NCBI GenBank assembly: GCA_006383075.2
Contig: SMNH02000001.1
Span: 186,001-250,000 of the forward strand
Direction of reading: 5' to 3'
Length of the DNA: 64,000 bases
Origin: Kordia sp. TARA_039_SRF
Lineage (GTDB): Bacteria; Bacteroidota; Bacteroidia; Flavobacteriales; Flavobacteriaceae
The notes under the pieces: generated by a model
The model's database searches: none
What the model was told of the DNA's origin: nothing
Seen by the model: only the letters and a program-made list of their open reading frames with translations
Part shown: positions 53,054 through 62,655 of the stretch, one piece after another
Numbering within the stretch: position 1 is the stretch's first letter
Layout: each line of letters opens with the position of its first letter
Translations under genes and position numbers: made by a program

Positions 53054-55438
53054 CTATAGTTTAATCGTAATTTCACGTTCTTTTTTGGTATTCCAAGTTA
53101 CCGTAAAACGAACCGTTTTTTGTGTGGCATTCCAGTCAAATTTTACACGTCTGCCACGGAATTTTATTTTTCTAGGTTTTTTATCGATGTTGTGAACAAT
53201 CACGTCAATTTCTTTGGTTGTGGCTGAAAAGTTTTCGCCAATTTCTGCTTCTAGTTCAATCTCTAAGCGATTGTTTTCAAATTCACTTTCAAACTCTAAC
53301 AATTCATACATCCCTTTTTCAAACGCATTTTTAGTTTCGCCATCATCATTATACAGCATGCGTTCACTTTCGACAATAGTTTCATCGTGATAGTAATGCA
53401 ATTCCAAACGATTGGCGTTGTAATCTGCCGTAGTTTGCATTGGTTTCGCCATCGGAATAAACGCACCACCACGAACGTAAGTAGGAATGGAATTTTCTTT
53501 AGTTTTTATAATTTTCGTGCGTCCGCCCGCAATTTTTTCTCCAGTGTAAAAATTGAACCACGCATTACCTTTTGGAAAGTAGATTTCTTTGGTGTCTACG
53601 CTATCTTTCATAATTGGCGTCACTAAAAAATCATGTCCCCACAAATAGGTGGAAGCATTGGTATATAATTTTTTGTTATCGGTTTCTTCAAAAAACAACG
53701 GACGCATGAGAGGCGTACCTTTTTGGTTGTTTTCAAAAGCCAACGTGTAATTGTATGGTAATAATTTATAGCGTAATTGAATGGCTTGTTTGGCTAATTT
53801 TTTCGCTCTTGCGGAACGAAATACAGGCTCACTCGGTACTTCTTCTTGCGCATGCGGTCTGTAAATTGGTTGAAACACGCCGTATTGCAACCATCGGATG
53901 TATAAATTATCATTCAAATTGGCGCCTGCAAAACCGCCCAAATCAGAGTGCATATAACTCAAACCTTGCATACTCATCTGCAACGCAATTTCAGGCTGTG
54001 ATTGTAATCCGCCCCAAGTTCTATTCACATCGCCTGACCATGGAATCAATCCATAACGCTGCGAACCTGAATAGCCAGCGCGCATCAAAATAAACGGTCG
54101 CACATTTGAGAAATCGCGTGCGTAACCTTCATAGACCAATCGCGCCCAATCATGTCCGTAAATATTGTGTACTTCATTGGCAGTTCCTGTATGGTGGATG
54201 AGTTTTTCAGGATGTACTTCGGGTTCGCCCAAATCGCCCCAAACACCTGCAACGCCTAGTTCTGCTAATTCTTTGTAAATATTCCAAAACCACGCTTCGC
54301 CTTTTGGATTGTAAATATCAATCAAGCCCGTATTTCCAAAATAGAAATCGAATTTGAATGGATTTCCGATTGAATCTTTTGCCAAAATTCCCAAATTAGA
54401 CGCTTCATACCAACGTTTAGACGTTGTTAAAATAAACGGTTCGGTGATAAAAACCGTTTTTACACCTTTGTCGTTCAAATTTTGAGTCATTTGTTTGACA
54501 TTCGGAAAAGAGTCTTTGTACACTTGCAGATTTCCCATCGTACCTTTGATATCTTTTCCAAACCAATACAAGTCCAGAATAATAGCATCCACAGGAATTT
54601 GTTCTTCTTTAAATTTTGCAATGGTAGCTTCAGTTTCTGCTTGCGAATGATAGCCAAATCGGCTCGAAAAATTTCCCAATGCCCAACGTGGTGGTAAGGG
54701 TTGTTTTCCTGTCAAATTAGTGTAGTTGTCTAAAACCGCTTCCCAAGAATCGCCCGCAATCACTTGATAGGTTTTACGTCCCGAAATGGTTTCGTAGGTT
54801 AGCGTGTTGTCTTTCTTGCTGTCCAAATCTAAATAACCGATGGGCGCGTTGTCAAAATGCAACATGTATTTGTTGGACGAGAGGACTATCGGCATGGTAT
54901 AATTCATCAATTCTGAATGCGTTTCGTATCCGTAATGCGCTCGATTGTATAGTTTTAAGCGATTTCCGCGACGATTCATGCCTAACGCACGCGCACCGCC
55001 ACCGTATAATATTTCATTATCTGTCAAATTGAACTGAATTGCTTCTCCGTCAGGAAGTTTTTGGTAGCCGTTTTTTTCAGAGATAATTGGTTTTCCTTTG
55101 TATTTGTATGAGATTTGAAACGGCGATTTTTGTATGTGCACCGAAATTCCGTCAGAGATTAAATCGACGGAAGTGTCAGACTCTTTAACCGACGATATTT
55201 TCTGAATATTTTTTAAAATAACGGCATGACTTTTTGAGGTAATTTTTTGTCCTTTCGGGAGAAATGTTGTGCCGACCATATCATCACTTATAAAGCGAAT
55301 ATAATAGCGTCCGTCTGAGACATCAATGGCGTGTACATTGACACTTTCACTATATTGAATGAACTTTCGTTCTGCATTCTGCGCCAGCGAGAACGAAAAC
55401 CAAAGACAAGATATGAATAGAATATTACGTATTTTCAT
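53054..55438 (-). CDS. GH31 family alpha-glucosidase
   Basis: 794 residues. Signal peptide (IRNILFISCLWFSFSLAQ), N-terminal beta domain, then the GH31 barrel with nucleophile D402 (VWGDLGEPE) and acid/base D470 (WSGDVNRTW), and C-terminal beta domains including a DUF5110-like part. It releases glucose from the non-reducing end of maltooligosaccharides, presumably in the periplasm. Spacing of 2 bases to the upstream esterase gene and 18 to the downstream GH13 gene indicates one operon. Confidence 0.95.
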   Translation of the reverse strand: MKIRNILFISCLWFSFSLAQNAERKFIQYSESVNVHAIDVSDGRYYIRFISDDMVGTTFLPKGQKITSKSHAVILKNIQKISSVKESDTSVDLISDGISVHIQKSPFQISYKYKGKPIISEKNGYQKLPDGEAIQFNLTDNEILYGGGARALGMNRRGNRLKLYNRAHYGYETHSELMNYTMPIVLSSNKYMLHFDNAPIGYLDLDSKKDNTLTYETISGRKTYQVIAGDSWEAVLDNYTNLTGKQPLPPRWALGNFSSRFGYHSQAETEATIAKFKEEQIPVDAIILDLYWFGKDIKGTMGNLQVYKDSFPNVKQMTQNLNDKGVKTVFITEPFILTTSKRWYEASNLGILAKDSIGNPFKFDFYFGNTGLIDIYNPKGEAWFWNIYKELAELGVAGVWGDLGEPEVHPEKLIHHTGTANEVHNIYGHDWARLVYEGYARDFSNVRPFILMRAGYSGSQRYGLIPWSGDVNRTWGGLQSQPEIALQMSMQGLSYMHSDLGGFAGANLNDNLYIRWLQYGVFQPIYRPHAQEEVPSEPVFRSARAKKLAKQAIQLRYKLLPYNYTLAFENNQKGTPLMRPLFFEETDNKKLYTNASTYLWGHDFLVTPIMKDSVDTKEIYFPKGNAWFNFYTGEKIAGGRTKIIKTKENSIPTYVRGGAFIPMAKPMQTTADYNANRLELHYYHDETIVESERMLYNDDGETKNAFEKGMYELLEFESEFENNRLEIELEAEIGENFSATTKEIDVIVHNIDKKPRKIKFRGRRVKFDWNATQKTVRFTVTWNTKKEREITIKL

Positions 55439-55440
55439 TA

Positions 55441-57561
55441 CTATTTATTTAAAAATAATTTTTGATAATCGGTCTCAAGTGCCCATTTTGGGTCTAAAAA
55501 CAAAAACATAAACGGAATGTGCAATCGTTTTTGCCAAGAGTTTTCGGAATGATCAGCTCCTTCAAACTTTTTATTTAAAAAATTTATACTACCGTCACGA
55601 TATCCTTTTTTCTTAAAAATAACATCCACTTTTGGTGCGTATTGTGGATAGTGTTGATCTAGCGTTTCGGTGCCGTAATCAAAATAGAAACGATGTGTAT
55701 TTGGCGATGGTACATTGGCATCCATATAGGCAAAAAAGGCATCCGGAAGTGGATTGTTTTCCATTGGTCGCGCACCAACCCAATGTGTAGAAATACACGC
55801 TGCGGCACTAAAAACTTCTGGATATTCACACATTGCATACATCGAAATCAAGCCGCCCATACTTGAACCAGCAACGAACGTATGTTCGCGTTCGGTTTTT
55901 ACGGAATAGGTTGCGTCGATATACGGTTTTACTTCTTCCACCAAGAATTTTAAATAGTTGTCTGCATTAAATTGTAGTGAAAAATTGTTCTTTTCTGCTT
56001 CTTCCCGAAATTTCTTCTGAACAGCTGCATCCAAGTAGTCAAATGCTTTTTGTGGATAGTAGTCCTGCCAGCGAATTTCAGAGATATTCCATGGCGATAC
56101 GACAATGAAATCTCTCACTGTTCCTTCGCGCATTAGTTTTGTGGCAACTTCGTCTACTTTCCATTCTTGTTTGTTCCACGTAGTAGAGGCATCGTATAGC
56201 ATTTGCCCGTCGTGCATGTACAATACATTGTATTTTTTGTCTGATGAATAGTTTTCAGGCAACCAAACATCTAAGTTTCTAGGCACAATATAGTTGGATG
56301 GAAAATCGACAACACGCATCAGTTTTCCAGCGTACAGTTTTGCGGTGGTTACTTCTGTTGTTTCAATTTTTTCGCTTGGTTGTTTTTTTACATCTTCAGA
56401 AAATAGAAAAAGTAGCGCATCTTTAAGTTCACTTCGCCAAAAAACTTCACTGTGCACACCTTCGGGAGAAAGTACGGCTGCATAGTTTTCGTTTGGAAAA
56501 TTATTTTTCTCTAAGAGTTTGATCATCTTATCCAGATTTTCAACCATGTCATCACCTTCTTTTTCGCCCATTAAGTAATATAATTTTGAGTTTTTGGCTT
56601 TCGCCAGATGGTTTTTCGTGAATGAAAAAAGCTCTTCTGAAAACCAAAACGAAGGTGAGAAGATACCTGCTTTTCCAAACACATCTGGATGCGCAAATGC
56701 GGCGTAATGTGAAATCAATCCGCCCATAGAACTTCCCATAATTGCGGTGTTTTGAGCGTCTTTTTTAGTTCTGTAGGTTGCGTCAATAGCTGGTTTTAGT
56801 GTTTTTGCGATGAATTCGACATATTCTTTTCCTTTCGGTGTTCCGTAACGGTCATTTTCCCAAGCGGTATATTCTTGCATACGTTCTTCACTGTTGTCAA
56901 TAGCCACTACAATGACATCCAAACCGTGTGAGTTGTGTAGTTTGTTCAATGTTTCATCCACTTCCCATTCGCCTGAATACGAGGTCGCTTTGTCAAATAC
57001 ATTTTGTCCGTCGTGCATGTACACTACAGGATAGGATTCTTTTGAATTTTCATAATTCGGCGGCAAATACACCATGATTTTCCGTGTGGTGTTGAGTTGC
57101 GGCATTTCAAAAGCTTCTGCAAAAGTGGTGACGTTTGGTTGTTTGGTAGAAACCGTTTTGTTGTTACTGCCATCGGACCACGCACCAATGGAAACTTGAA
57201 TCATTTCCGGATGTTCTTTGAAAGTATAGGTTCGGTTTTCAATATTTTGCTGTTGCGCGTCGAGTTCGACTGTTTCCCAACTTCCTAGGGTAAATTTGAA
57301 ATTGATAGTTTCCCGATGGTTTGGAAGCGTTATTTTGTAGTACGTACTGTCCTTTTTTTCTAGTTTCAACTTAGGTCGTCCGCCAGACCAACCTTCAAAG
57401 TCACCCGAAATGTAGATGTCTTTAGAAAAATCATGATTCGCAGGCAAATTGGTCACAACAAACGTCACAGATTTTTTGCCGTCTGTATTGTCGTCTTTCT
57501 TTTGTCCTTTGCAGGAGAAGAAAAGGAGAATAATTATAAGTAAAGTTGGTTTTAATTTCAT
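55441..57561 (-). CDS. Lipoprotein with glycogen-binding-like domain and two tandem esterase domains
   Basis: 706 residues. Lipoprotein signal KPTLLIIILLFFSC. Residues ~30-130 resemble a CBM20/CBM48 starch-binding fold (ISGDFEGWSGGRPKLKLEKK, FKFTLGSWETVE). Two complete esterase D-like alpha/beta hydrolases follow: ~140-385 (YPVVYMHDGQNVFD, nucleophile in GSSMGGLISHYAAF, His in GVHSEVFW) and ~410-700 (YNVLYMHDGQMLYD, GSSMGGLISMYAMC, His in GADHSENSW). The near-identical motifs point to internal duplication. In a starch operon it might remove acyl groups from glucans; that is inference. Confidence 0.88.
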   Translation of the reverse strand: MKLKPTLLIIILLFFSCKGQKKDDNTDGKKSVTFVVTNLPANHDFSKDIYISGDFEGWSGGRPKLKLEKKDSTYYKITLPNHRETINFKFTLGSWETVELDAQQQNIENRTYTFKEHPEMIQVSIGAWSDGSNNKTVSTKQPNVTTFAEAFEMPQLNTTRKIMVYLPPNYENSKESYPVVYMHDGQNVFDKATSYSGEWEVDETLNKLHNSHGLDVIVVAIDNSEERMQEYTAWENDRYGTPKGKEYVEFIAKTLKPAIDATYRTKKDAQNTAIMGSSMGGLISHYAAFAHPDVFGKAGIFSPSFWFSEELFSFTKNHLAKAKNSKLYYLMGEKEGDDMVENLDKMIKLLEKNNFPNENYAAVLSPEGVHSEVFWRSELKDALLFLFSEDVKKQPSEKIETTEVTTAKLYAGKLMRVVDFPSNYIVPRNLDVWLPENYSSDKKYNVLYMHDGQMLYDASTTWNKQEWKVDEVATKLMREGTVRDFIVVSPWNISEIRWQDYYPQKAFDYLDAAVQKKFREEAEKNNFSLQFNADNYLKFLVEEVKPYIDATYSVKTEREHTFVAGSSMGGLISMYAMCEYPEVFSAAACISTHWVGARPMENNPLPDAFFAYMDANVPSPNTHRFYFDYGTETLDQHYPQYAPKVDVIFKKKGYRDGSINFLNKKFEGADHSENSWQKRLHIPFMFLFLDPKWALETDYQKLFLNK

Positions 57562-57589
57562 AAAATATTTAACTATTAAAGTATCTCTA

Positions 57590-57750
57590 GAGCTACGCTC
57601 GGTATCTACGATAATGCTCGATATGACAATTTTATTTTTAGATTAGTATTGAGACACATTACTTATAGATTCCTGCCTACGCAGGAATGACAGCTGATTT
57701 CAAAAAAATCTCACTACTCACTACCTTTACACTGAGCTTGTCGAAGTGAA
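57590..57750. repeat. Cluster of dispersed-repeat fragments
   Basis: The 192-base gap contains a degenerate GCTCGATATGACA fragment (57615-57630), GATTCCTGCCTACGCAGGAATGAC (57668-57691, exact reverse complement of 59985-60008), and CACTGAGCTTGTCGAAGTG (57730-57748, one mismatch from the reverse complement of 59780-59798). No gene is seen. Confidence 0.8.
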
Positions 57751-57753
57751 CAT

Positions 57754-59673
57754 CTAATCCAACTTCGTTGTCAAAATAATACTTCCTTTTTCTTTGAATT
57801 CCATGTCATCGCCCCACGTCATTTGCTCGCCTGTGATTACATTTTTGAGTGTTTTTCCTTTGAGATTCATTTCCGCATAGCGTTTTAAATCTATTGTAAT
57901 AGGTTGCTCATTTTTGTTAATGATGTGTACAATAGTTTCGTCACCTGATGTTCTGAACAAGAAATATGTTCCTAAGAACGGCGCAAAATGCACTGTTTTT
58001 CCTTCGTGAATGGTGTTGTTATTTTTGCGGAAATTCAATAGCTTTTTGAGATAAGTTTGCATGTCTTTTTGCTCATCCGTCAAACCTTCTCCTGTAAAGG
58101 CGTTTGTTGAATCACCTTGCCAGCCGCCTGGAAAATCTGTTCGTATCAATCCATGGTCGCCAGGTTTTTCAAAGTCGTTCATCAAAATTTCTGTTCCGTA
58201 ATAGATTTGTGGAATTCTCGGCAACATCAATTGATAACTCAGCGCCATTTTTGTATTGGCAATATCTCCTTTGAGCTGTGTAAAGATGCGACTCATATCG
58301 TGATTGTCTGGAAAAATCATCACATCTTTTGGTTTGGCATAGTAAAAATCGTTTGCCAAGCCTTCATAAATTTTTACCAATCCTTTGTCCCAAGCTTCTT
58401 CTTCGTTCAATGCTTGAACCGTATTGCTTTGCATCGCAAAATCCATGGTTGAGGTGAGATTGCTTTGGTAGCTGTCTTTATTTTTTGCGCCTTTTTGCCA
58501 ATAGCCAATTAGTAGCGGATTGTAACTCCATTCTTCGCCCACAATGGAAAAGTTAGGATATTCCGTCATAATCGCGCCTGCCCAATTGCTCATAAATTCT
58601 TTGTCAGGATACGGATAGGTATCTTGGCGAATTCCGCTCAAACCTAAGGATTCAATCCACCAAATACTGTTTTGAATGATGTAGTTTGCCATGTATGGAT
58701 TGCGCTGATTCAAATCGGGCATTGTGGACACAAACCAACCGTTGCTCATGCCTTTTTTGTCGCTTTGCGAAGCATAGATATCTTGGTTTGTTGTACGTCT
58801 GTGATTGGAAAAGGTTGTTTTTTCGCCATTTTCAAAGTTTTTTTGATAGTTTACCCAATCGCTGAATGGCAAATCTTTCATCCACCAATGCTCCAAACCA
58901 CAATGATTGGCAACTTGATCCATGATTAGTTTCATACCACGTTCGCTTGCTTTATCTGCCAATTCTTTGTATTCGTCAAACGTTCCGAATCGTGGATCGA
59001 CTTGGTAGTAATCGGTGATGGCATATCCGTGATATGAACCGCTTTTCATGTCGTTGGTGAGTAATGGACAGGACCAAATTGCGGTAAATCCTAAGTCGTC
59101 AATGTAGTTTAAGTGCGTTGTAATTCCTTTGATATCGCCACCATGTCGTGCATAATCATCATCGCGATTGATAGTAGTTTCGTTCATGTTGTCAAACACA
59201 TCATTTTCAGGTATTGCATTTGCGAATCGGTCTGGCGTAATGAGATAGATAGCGTCAGAGCTATCAAATCCGATGTAGTCGTCGGCAGCTTTTGTGCGTT
59301 CTTTAAGTTCGTAGGTTTGCGTGAGTGTTTCTCCGTTTTCTTGTTTGAATTTGATATTGAATTTGCTGGCTGTTGCCTTCGCGATATCCAAATCAATGAA
59401 AAGATAGTTAGGACTGTCACCTTTTTGTACTTTTTCTATTGCGATGTTGCTGTTTGCAATGCTTGGCGTCGCTTTGGCGATGTTTGGATGTTTGACTAAG
59501 AGTTGGAGTTTGGTGTTTTTAAAACCTGTCCACCAATGTGGCGGTTCTACACGTTCAAGGTCGTTTTTGACTTCTGTTACAGGTTCAGATGAAGTGTTGA
59601 CGGTTGTTTTTTCTTCGGATTGTTTGCATGAGAAACAACTTATGAGTGTGAGGAGTATGAGTAGTTTTTTCAT
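57754..59673 (-). CDS. GH13 alpha-amylase/neopullulanase-like lipoprotein
   Basis: 639 residues. Lipoprotein signal KKLLILLTLISCFSC. An N-terminal beta domain (~40-125, cyclomaltodextrinase-N-like) precedes the GH13 barrel: MDQVANHCG, nucleophile D351 (GIRQDTYP), acid/base E380 (SIVGEEW), D459 (FPDNHDMSR), and a C-terminal beta domain. It would cut maltodextrins or pullulan-like glucans, in the role of SusA/neopullulanase of Bacteroides. Gaps of 192 and 572 bases full of repeats separate it from its neighbours, so it may have its own promoter. Confidence 0.94.
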   Translation of the reverse strand: MKKLLILLTLISCFSCKQSEEKTTVNTSSEPVTEVKNDLERVEPPHWWTGFKNTKLQLLVKHPNIAKATPSIANSNIAIEKVQKGDSPNYLFIDLDIAKATASKFNIKFKQENGETLTQTYELKERTKAADDYIGFDSSDAIYLITPDRFANAIPENDVFDNMNETTINRDDDYARHGGDIKGITTHLNYIDDLGFTAIWSCPLLTNDMKSGSYHGYAITDYYQVDPRFGTFDEYKELADKASERGMKLIMDQVANHCGLEHWWMKDLPFSDWVNYQKNFENGEKTTFSNHRRTTNQDIYASQSDKKGMSNGWFVSTMPDLNQRNPYMANYIIQNSIWWIESLGLSGIRQDTYPYPDKEFMSNWAGAIMTEYPNFSIVGEEWSYNPLLIGYWQKGAKNKDSYQSNLTSTMDFAMQSNTVQALNEEEAWDKGLVKIYEGLANDFYYAKPKDVMIFPDNHDMSRIFTQLKGDIANTKMALSYQLMLPRIPQIYYGTEILMNDFEKPGDHGLIRTDFPGGWQGDSTNAFTGEGLTDEQKDMQTYLKKLLNFRKNNNTIHEGKTVHFAPFLGTYFLFRTSGDETIVHIINKNEQPITIDLKRYAEMNLKGKTLKNVITGEQMTWGDDMEFKEKGSIILTTKLD

Positions 59674-59750
59674 CTGATTGGTTTTTTTATATGGTATTGA
59701 GATGTGAGTATTGAGAATTGAGATGCTTTTGTTTGATTGCTTTGTATTTT

Positions 59751-59822
59751 AAAGTACTTCTCGATATTATTTTTGAGTACACTTCGACAGGCTCAGTGTG
59801 CTCAAAAATCACTCGAAGTGAC
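59751..59822. repeat. Palindromic dispersed repeat with AAAGTACTTCTCGATA
   Basis: ATTTTTGAGTACAC pairs with GTGTGCTCAAAAAT across the CACTTCGACAGGCTCAGTG segment (59780-59798). AAAGTACTTCTCGATA at 59751-59766 recurs at 59918-59933. Confidence 0.75.
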
Positions 59823-59917
59823 GGTTTGTTAATGTAGCAATTTGATAATTTGAAAATGTACCAATGTTGGTATTGCTTCAATCACAAATATTGCTATGAT
59901 TTATGCTTCTTGATTTC

Positions 59918-59967
59918 AAAGTACTTCTCGATACTATTTTCTTTCAGAAAATCACTCGAAGTGACGT
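59918..59967. repeat. Second copy of the AAAGTACTTCTCGATA repeat
   Basis: AAAGTACTTCTCGATA (59918-59933), then ATTTTC...GAAAAT and CACTCGAAGTGACG (to 59966), a shorter palindrome of the same design as the element 170 bases to the left. Confidence 0.75.
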
Positions 59968-59984
59968 TTAGGTTTTTGCACAAT

Positions 59985-60070
59985 GTCATTCCTGCGTAGG
60001 CAGGAATCCATAGAATATCCTAGTGGATTCCGCAAAGATACTGAATCAAGTTCAGCACATGGTGCGGAAT
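59985..60070. repeat. Two further dispersed repeat pieces
   Basis: GTCATTCCTGCGTAGGCAGG (from 59985) is part of an exact inverted copy of 57668-57691. ATTCCGCA (60027-60034) and TGCGGAAT (60063-60070) enclose CTGAATCAAGTTCAGCA, the core of the 18522/51432 family. Confidence 0.75.
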
Positions 60071-60158
60071 GACATTTAGAATAAAAATCTCAATACTAAC
60101 ATCTCAATTCTCACCACTATATTCACTATATTTGGTATGAAACGTTATCGTTTCTAAT

Positions 60159-60238
60159 TTAGCCCTGATTGCAGTGGCATCCTTTTTTTGCTTTGATAAG
60201 TGGCAAAAAAAGATACAACGGAAAGCAGGAAATAGCTT
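60159..60238. repeat. Structured element downstream of the GH65 gene
   Basis: TTTTTTTGC (60183-60191) pairs with GCAAAAAAA (60203-60211). Outside are TTAGCCCTGATTGCAGTGG (60159-60177) and GAAAGCAGGAAATAGCT (60221-60237), with CCTG/CAGG complementarity. I recall very similar sequences dispersed after genes in flavobacteria; it may be a 3' processing or terminator element of the minus-strand GH65 transcript. The rest of gap 59674-60245 is repeats, with no gene. Confidence 0.55.
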
Positions 60239-60245
60239 CTTATAT

Positions 60246-62552
60246 TCAAACCGTTACCAAATCGTTTGGCGAAACGGCTACTTTTTTCCCATCGACCAAA
60301 ATCACTAAATCGTCGCCTTTTTCTAGCTCGAAAGCGGTTCCGTTTTGTGTGACGTTGATTTTGAGAATGTGATTTCTATAGTTTACTTTGAACGAATACG
60401 CGTTCCATTGCTCAGGAATACGCGGTTCAAAGGAAAGCGTGTCGTTTTTCATACGCATGCCACCAAAACCTTCTACAATGCTCATCCAAGTTCCTGCCAT
60501 AGAGGTGATGTGTAAACCTTCTTCCACTTCTTTGTTGTAATCGTCCAAATCGAGTCGCGAAGTTCTTAGGTAGAACGTGTACGCCATGTCCATTTTGTCC
60601 AGTTTTGCTGCTTGAATGCTGTGAACGCAAGGAGAAAGCGACGATTCGTGCACTGTAAATGGTTCGTAGAAATTGAAGTGCTTTTCTAATTCCTCTTGTG
60701 TAAAATGGTCTTCAAAAAAGTAGAAACCTTGTAAAGTATCTGCTTGTTTGATGTATGGCGAACGTAGAATTCTGTCCCAACTCCATTTTTGGTTGATTGG
60801 TCGCTGCGAATTGTCTAAATCGGCAACGCTGACCAAGTCTTTATCCAAGAAACCATCTTGTTGTAAGTACACGCCGTACTGCTCACTGTATGGGAAATAC
60901 ATATTGTTAGCAACTTCCATCCACGAAGAGATTTCTTGTTCGGATAAACGAACTTTTTGCATGATACGTTCGTAATCTGCTGTGTATTCTTGCTTTACTT
61001 TTTCAATGTGTTCGTTAGCAAATTTGATGCACCATTGCGCAATATAGTTGGTATACCAGTTGTTGTTGACGTTGTTTTCGTATTCGTTTGGTCCTGTAAC
61101 GCCCAAAATAACGTATTTGTTTTTTGCCGTAGAGAAGCTTGCTCTTTGATGCCAAAAACGCGCGATTCCAATCATGACTTCCAAGCCCATTTCTGGAATG
61201 TAGCTGTAGTCGCCTGTGTAACGCGTGTAGTTGTAGATGGCAAAAGCAATGGCTCCGTTTCGGTGAATTTCTTCAAAGGTGATTTCCCACTCGTTGTGAC
61301 ATTCTTCTCCGTTCATGGTTACCATTGGATAGAGTGCTGCGCCATTGTTGAACCCGAGTTTTTGTGCGTTTTCAATCGCTTTTTCTAAGTGATTGTAACG
61401 GTATTGCAACAGATTTCGCGCTACTTGCTGGTCTTTCGTCGTCATGTAAAACGGAATGCAATAGGCTTCTGTATCCCAATAGGTACTTCCTCCGTATTTT
61501 TCGCCTGTAAATCCTTTTGGTCCAATGTTGAGTCGTGAATCTTTTCCTAAATAAGTTTGATTCAGTTGAAAGATGTTGAAACGAATTCCTTGTTGTGCTT
61601 TTACATCACCTTCAATGGTAATGTCTGCCATTTCCCAAATTTTAGCCCATGCTTCTTTTTGGTTTTCTAGCAATGCTTCAAATCCTAATGAGGTAGCATT
61701 GTGCAAGGCTTTTTTAGCAGCTGTAATGAGTTCGTCTTTATCGTGATTCATGCACACGGTGTATCCACCAAATTTGTGAATGGTCAACGTTTCGTTGGCT
61801 TTTACTTGTTGTGTATAGTGGAATGCTATTTCTGTAGCTTTTTCAGAAACTTTTGTTGGTAGCTGTAGCTTTTTACCATTTAAAAACAATTCATTTTGCA
61901 TGAAGGTACACGCATGAAACTCCGTTTTAAATGTTTTAGCAACGATAAATGCTTGGTTGTTTTCTTCTTTGACTTGAAGAGTTTCCCAGAATTTTTCTTC
62001 CCAATTGGCATCTTCATTTTTGATTCCAGCATCCAAATACGGCGTAAATTTAATCGTAGCATCGCTGTTGAGTGGTTTTACGCTATACGCGATAGCACCA
62101 ACTTCGTCAATGTTTAAGCTTAAAAATCGTTTGGCAGATACTTCAATTTCGATATCATTTTTTAAAGTTGCGACAAAAGAACGCTCGTACCAACCTTCTT
62201 TCATGTTGAGTTCGCGGCGGAAATTGGCTACTTTTTTACACGTAAATAAATCCAGCGTTTCATCGTTGATTTGTACGTTGATACCAATCCAGCTTGGTGC
62301 GTTGAGTACTTTGGCGAAGTATTCTGGATAGCCATTTTTCCACCAACCTACTTTTGTTTTGTCTGGATAATATACTCCAGCAATATAACTTCCTTGAAAA
62401 GTAGGTCCGGAATAGTATTCTTCAAAATTAGCTCGTTGTCCCATGGCACCGTTTCCGATGCTAAAGAGACTTTCGGAAGATTTGACGCTTTCCGTATCAA
62501 ATCCTTCTTCGATAATCGACCAGTTGTCTGGTTGTATATAATTCTGATTCAT
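60246..62552 (-). CDS. GH65 family glycoside phosphorylase, probable maltose phosphorylase
   Basis: 768 residues. There is no signal peptide, so it is cytoplasmic. The catalytic acid is E490 in TGPNEYENN, and NGEECHNEWEITFEE plus GGSTYWDTEAYCIPFY are family blocks. Maltose phosphorylase splits maltose with phosphate to glucose and beta-glucose-1-phosphate. The gene for beta-phosphoglucomutase directly upstream in the operon supports this specificity, because that enzyme uses the beta anomer. Trehalose or kojibiose phosphorylases are the alternatives in GH65. Confidence 0.93.
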   Translation of the reverse strand: MNQNYIQPDNWSIIEEGFDTESVKSSESLFSIGNGAMGQRANFEEYYSGPTFQGSYIAGVYYPDKTKVGWWKNGYPEYFAKVLNAPSWIGINVQINDETLDLFTCKKVANFRRELNMKEGWYERSFVATLKNDIEIEVSAKRFLSLNIDEVGAIAYSVKPLNSDATIKFTPYLDAGIKNEDANWEEKFWETLQVKEENNQAFIVAKTFKTEFHACTFMQNELFLNGKKLQLPTKVSEKATEIAFHYTQQVKANETLTIHKFGGYTVCMNHDKDELITAAKKALHNATSLGFEALLENQKEAWAKIWEMADITIEGDVKAQQGIRFNIFQLNQTYLGKDSRLNIGPKGFTGEKYGGSTYWDTEAYCIPFYMTTKDQQVARNLLQYRYNHLEKAIENAQKLGFNNGAALYPMVTMNGEECHNEWEITFEEIHRNGAIAFAIYNYTRYTGDYSYIPEMGLEVMIGIARFWHQRASFSTAKNKYVILGVTGPNEYENNVNNNWYTNYIAQWCIKFANEHIEKVKQEYTADYERIMQKVRLSEQEISSWMEVANNMYFPYSEQYGVYLQQDGFLDKDLVSVADLDNSQRPINQKWSWDRILRSPYIKQADTLQGFYFFEDHFTQEELEKHFNFYEPFTVHESSLSPCVHSIQAAKLDKMDMAYTFYLRTSRLDLDDYNKEVEEGLHITSMAGTWMSIVEGFGGMRMKNDTLSFEPRIPEQWNAYSFKVNYRNHILKINVTQNGTAFELEKGDDLVILVDGKKVAVSPNDLVTV

Positions 62553-62581
62553 TTCTTATTGGGTGTTTGGTTTTGGGTTTT

Positions 62582-62600
62582 CACTTCGATAAACTCAGTG
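62582..62600. repeat. Fragment of the CACTTCGACAGGCTCAGTG repeat
   Basis: CACTTCGATAAACTCAGTG in the GH65 - pgmB gap differs from the copy at 59780 at three positions. The gap (103 bases) holds nothing else. Confidence 0.6.
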
Positions 62601-62655
62601 TGGCAGGTTTTGGGTGTTGCTTACAACTTATCCCTAATCCTTAGTCCCTAATCCC

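Noticed and set aside
58117-58452. Long + strand ORFs within the minus-strand GH13, GH31 and GH65 genes
   Set aside because: They are antisense shadows of clear enzymes and have no recognisable protein features.
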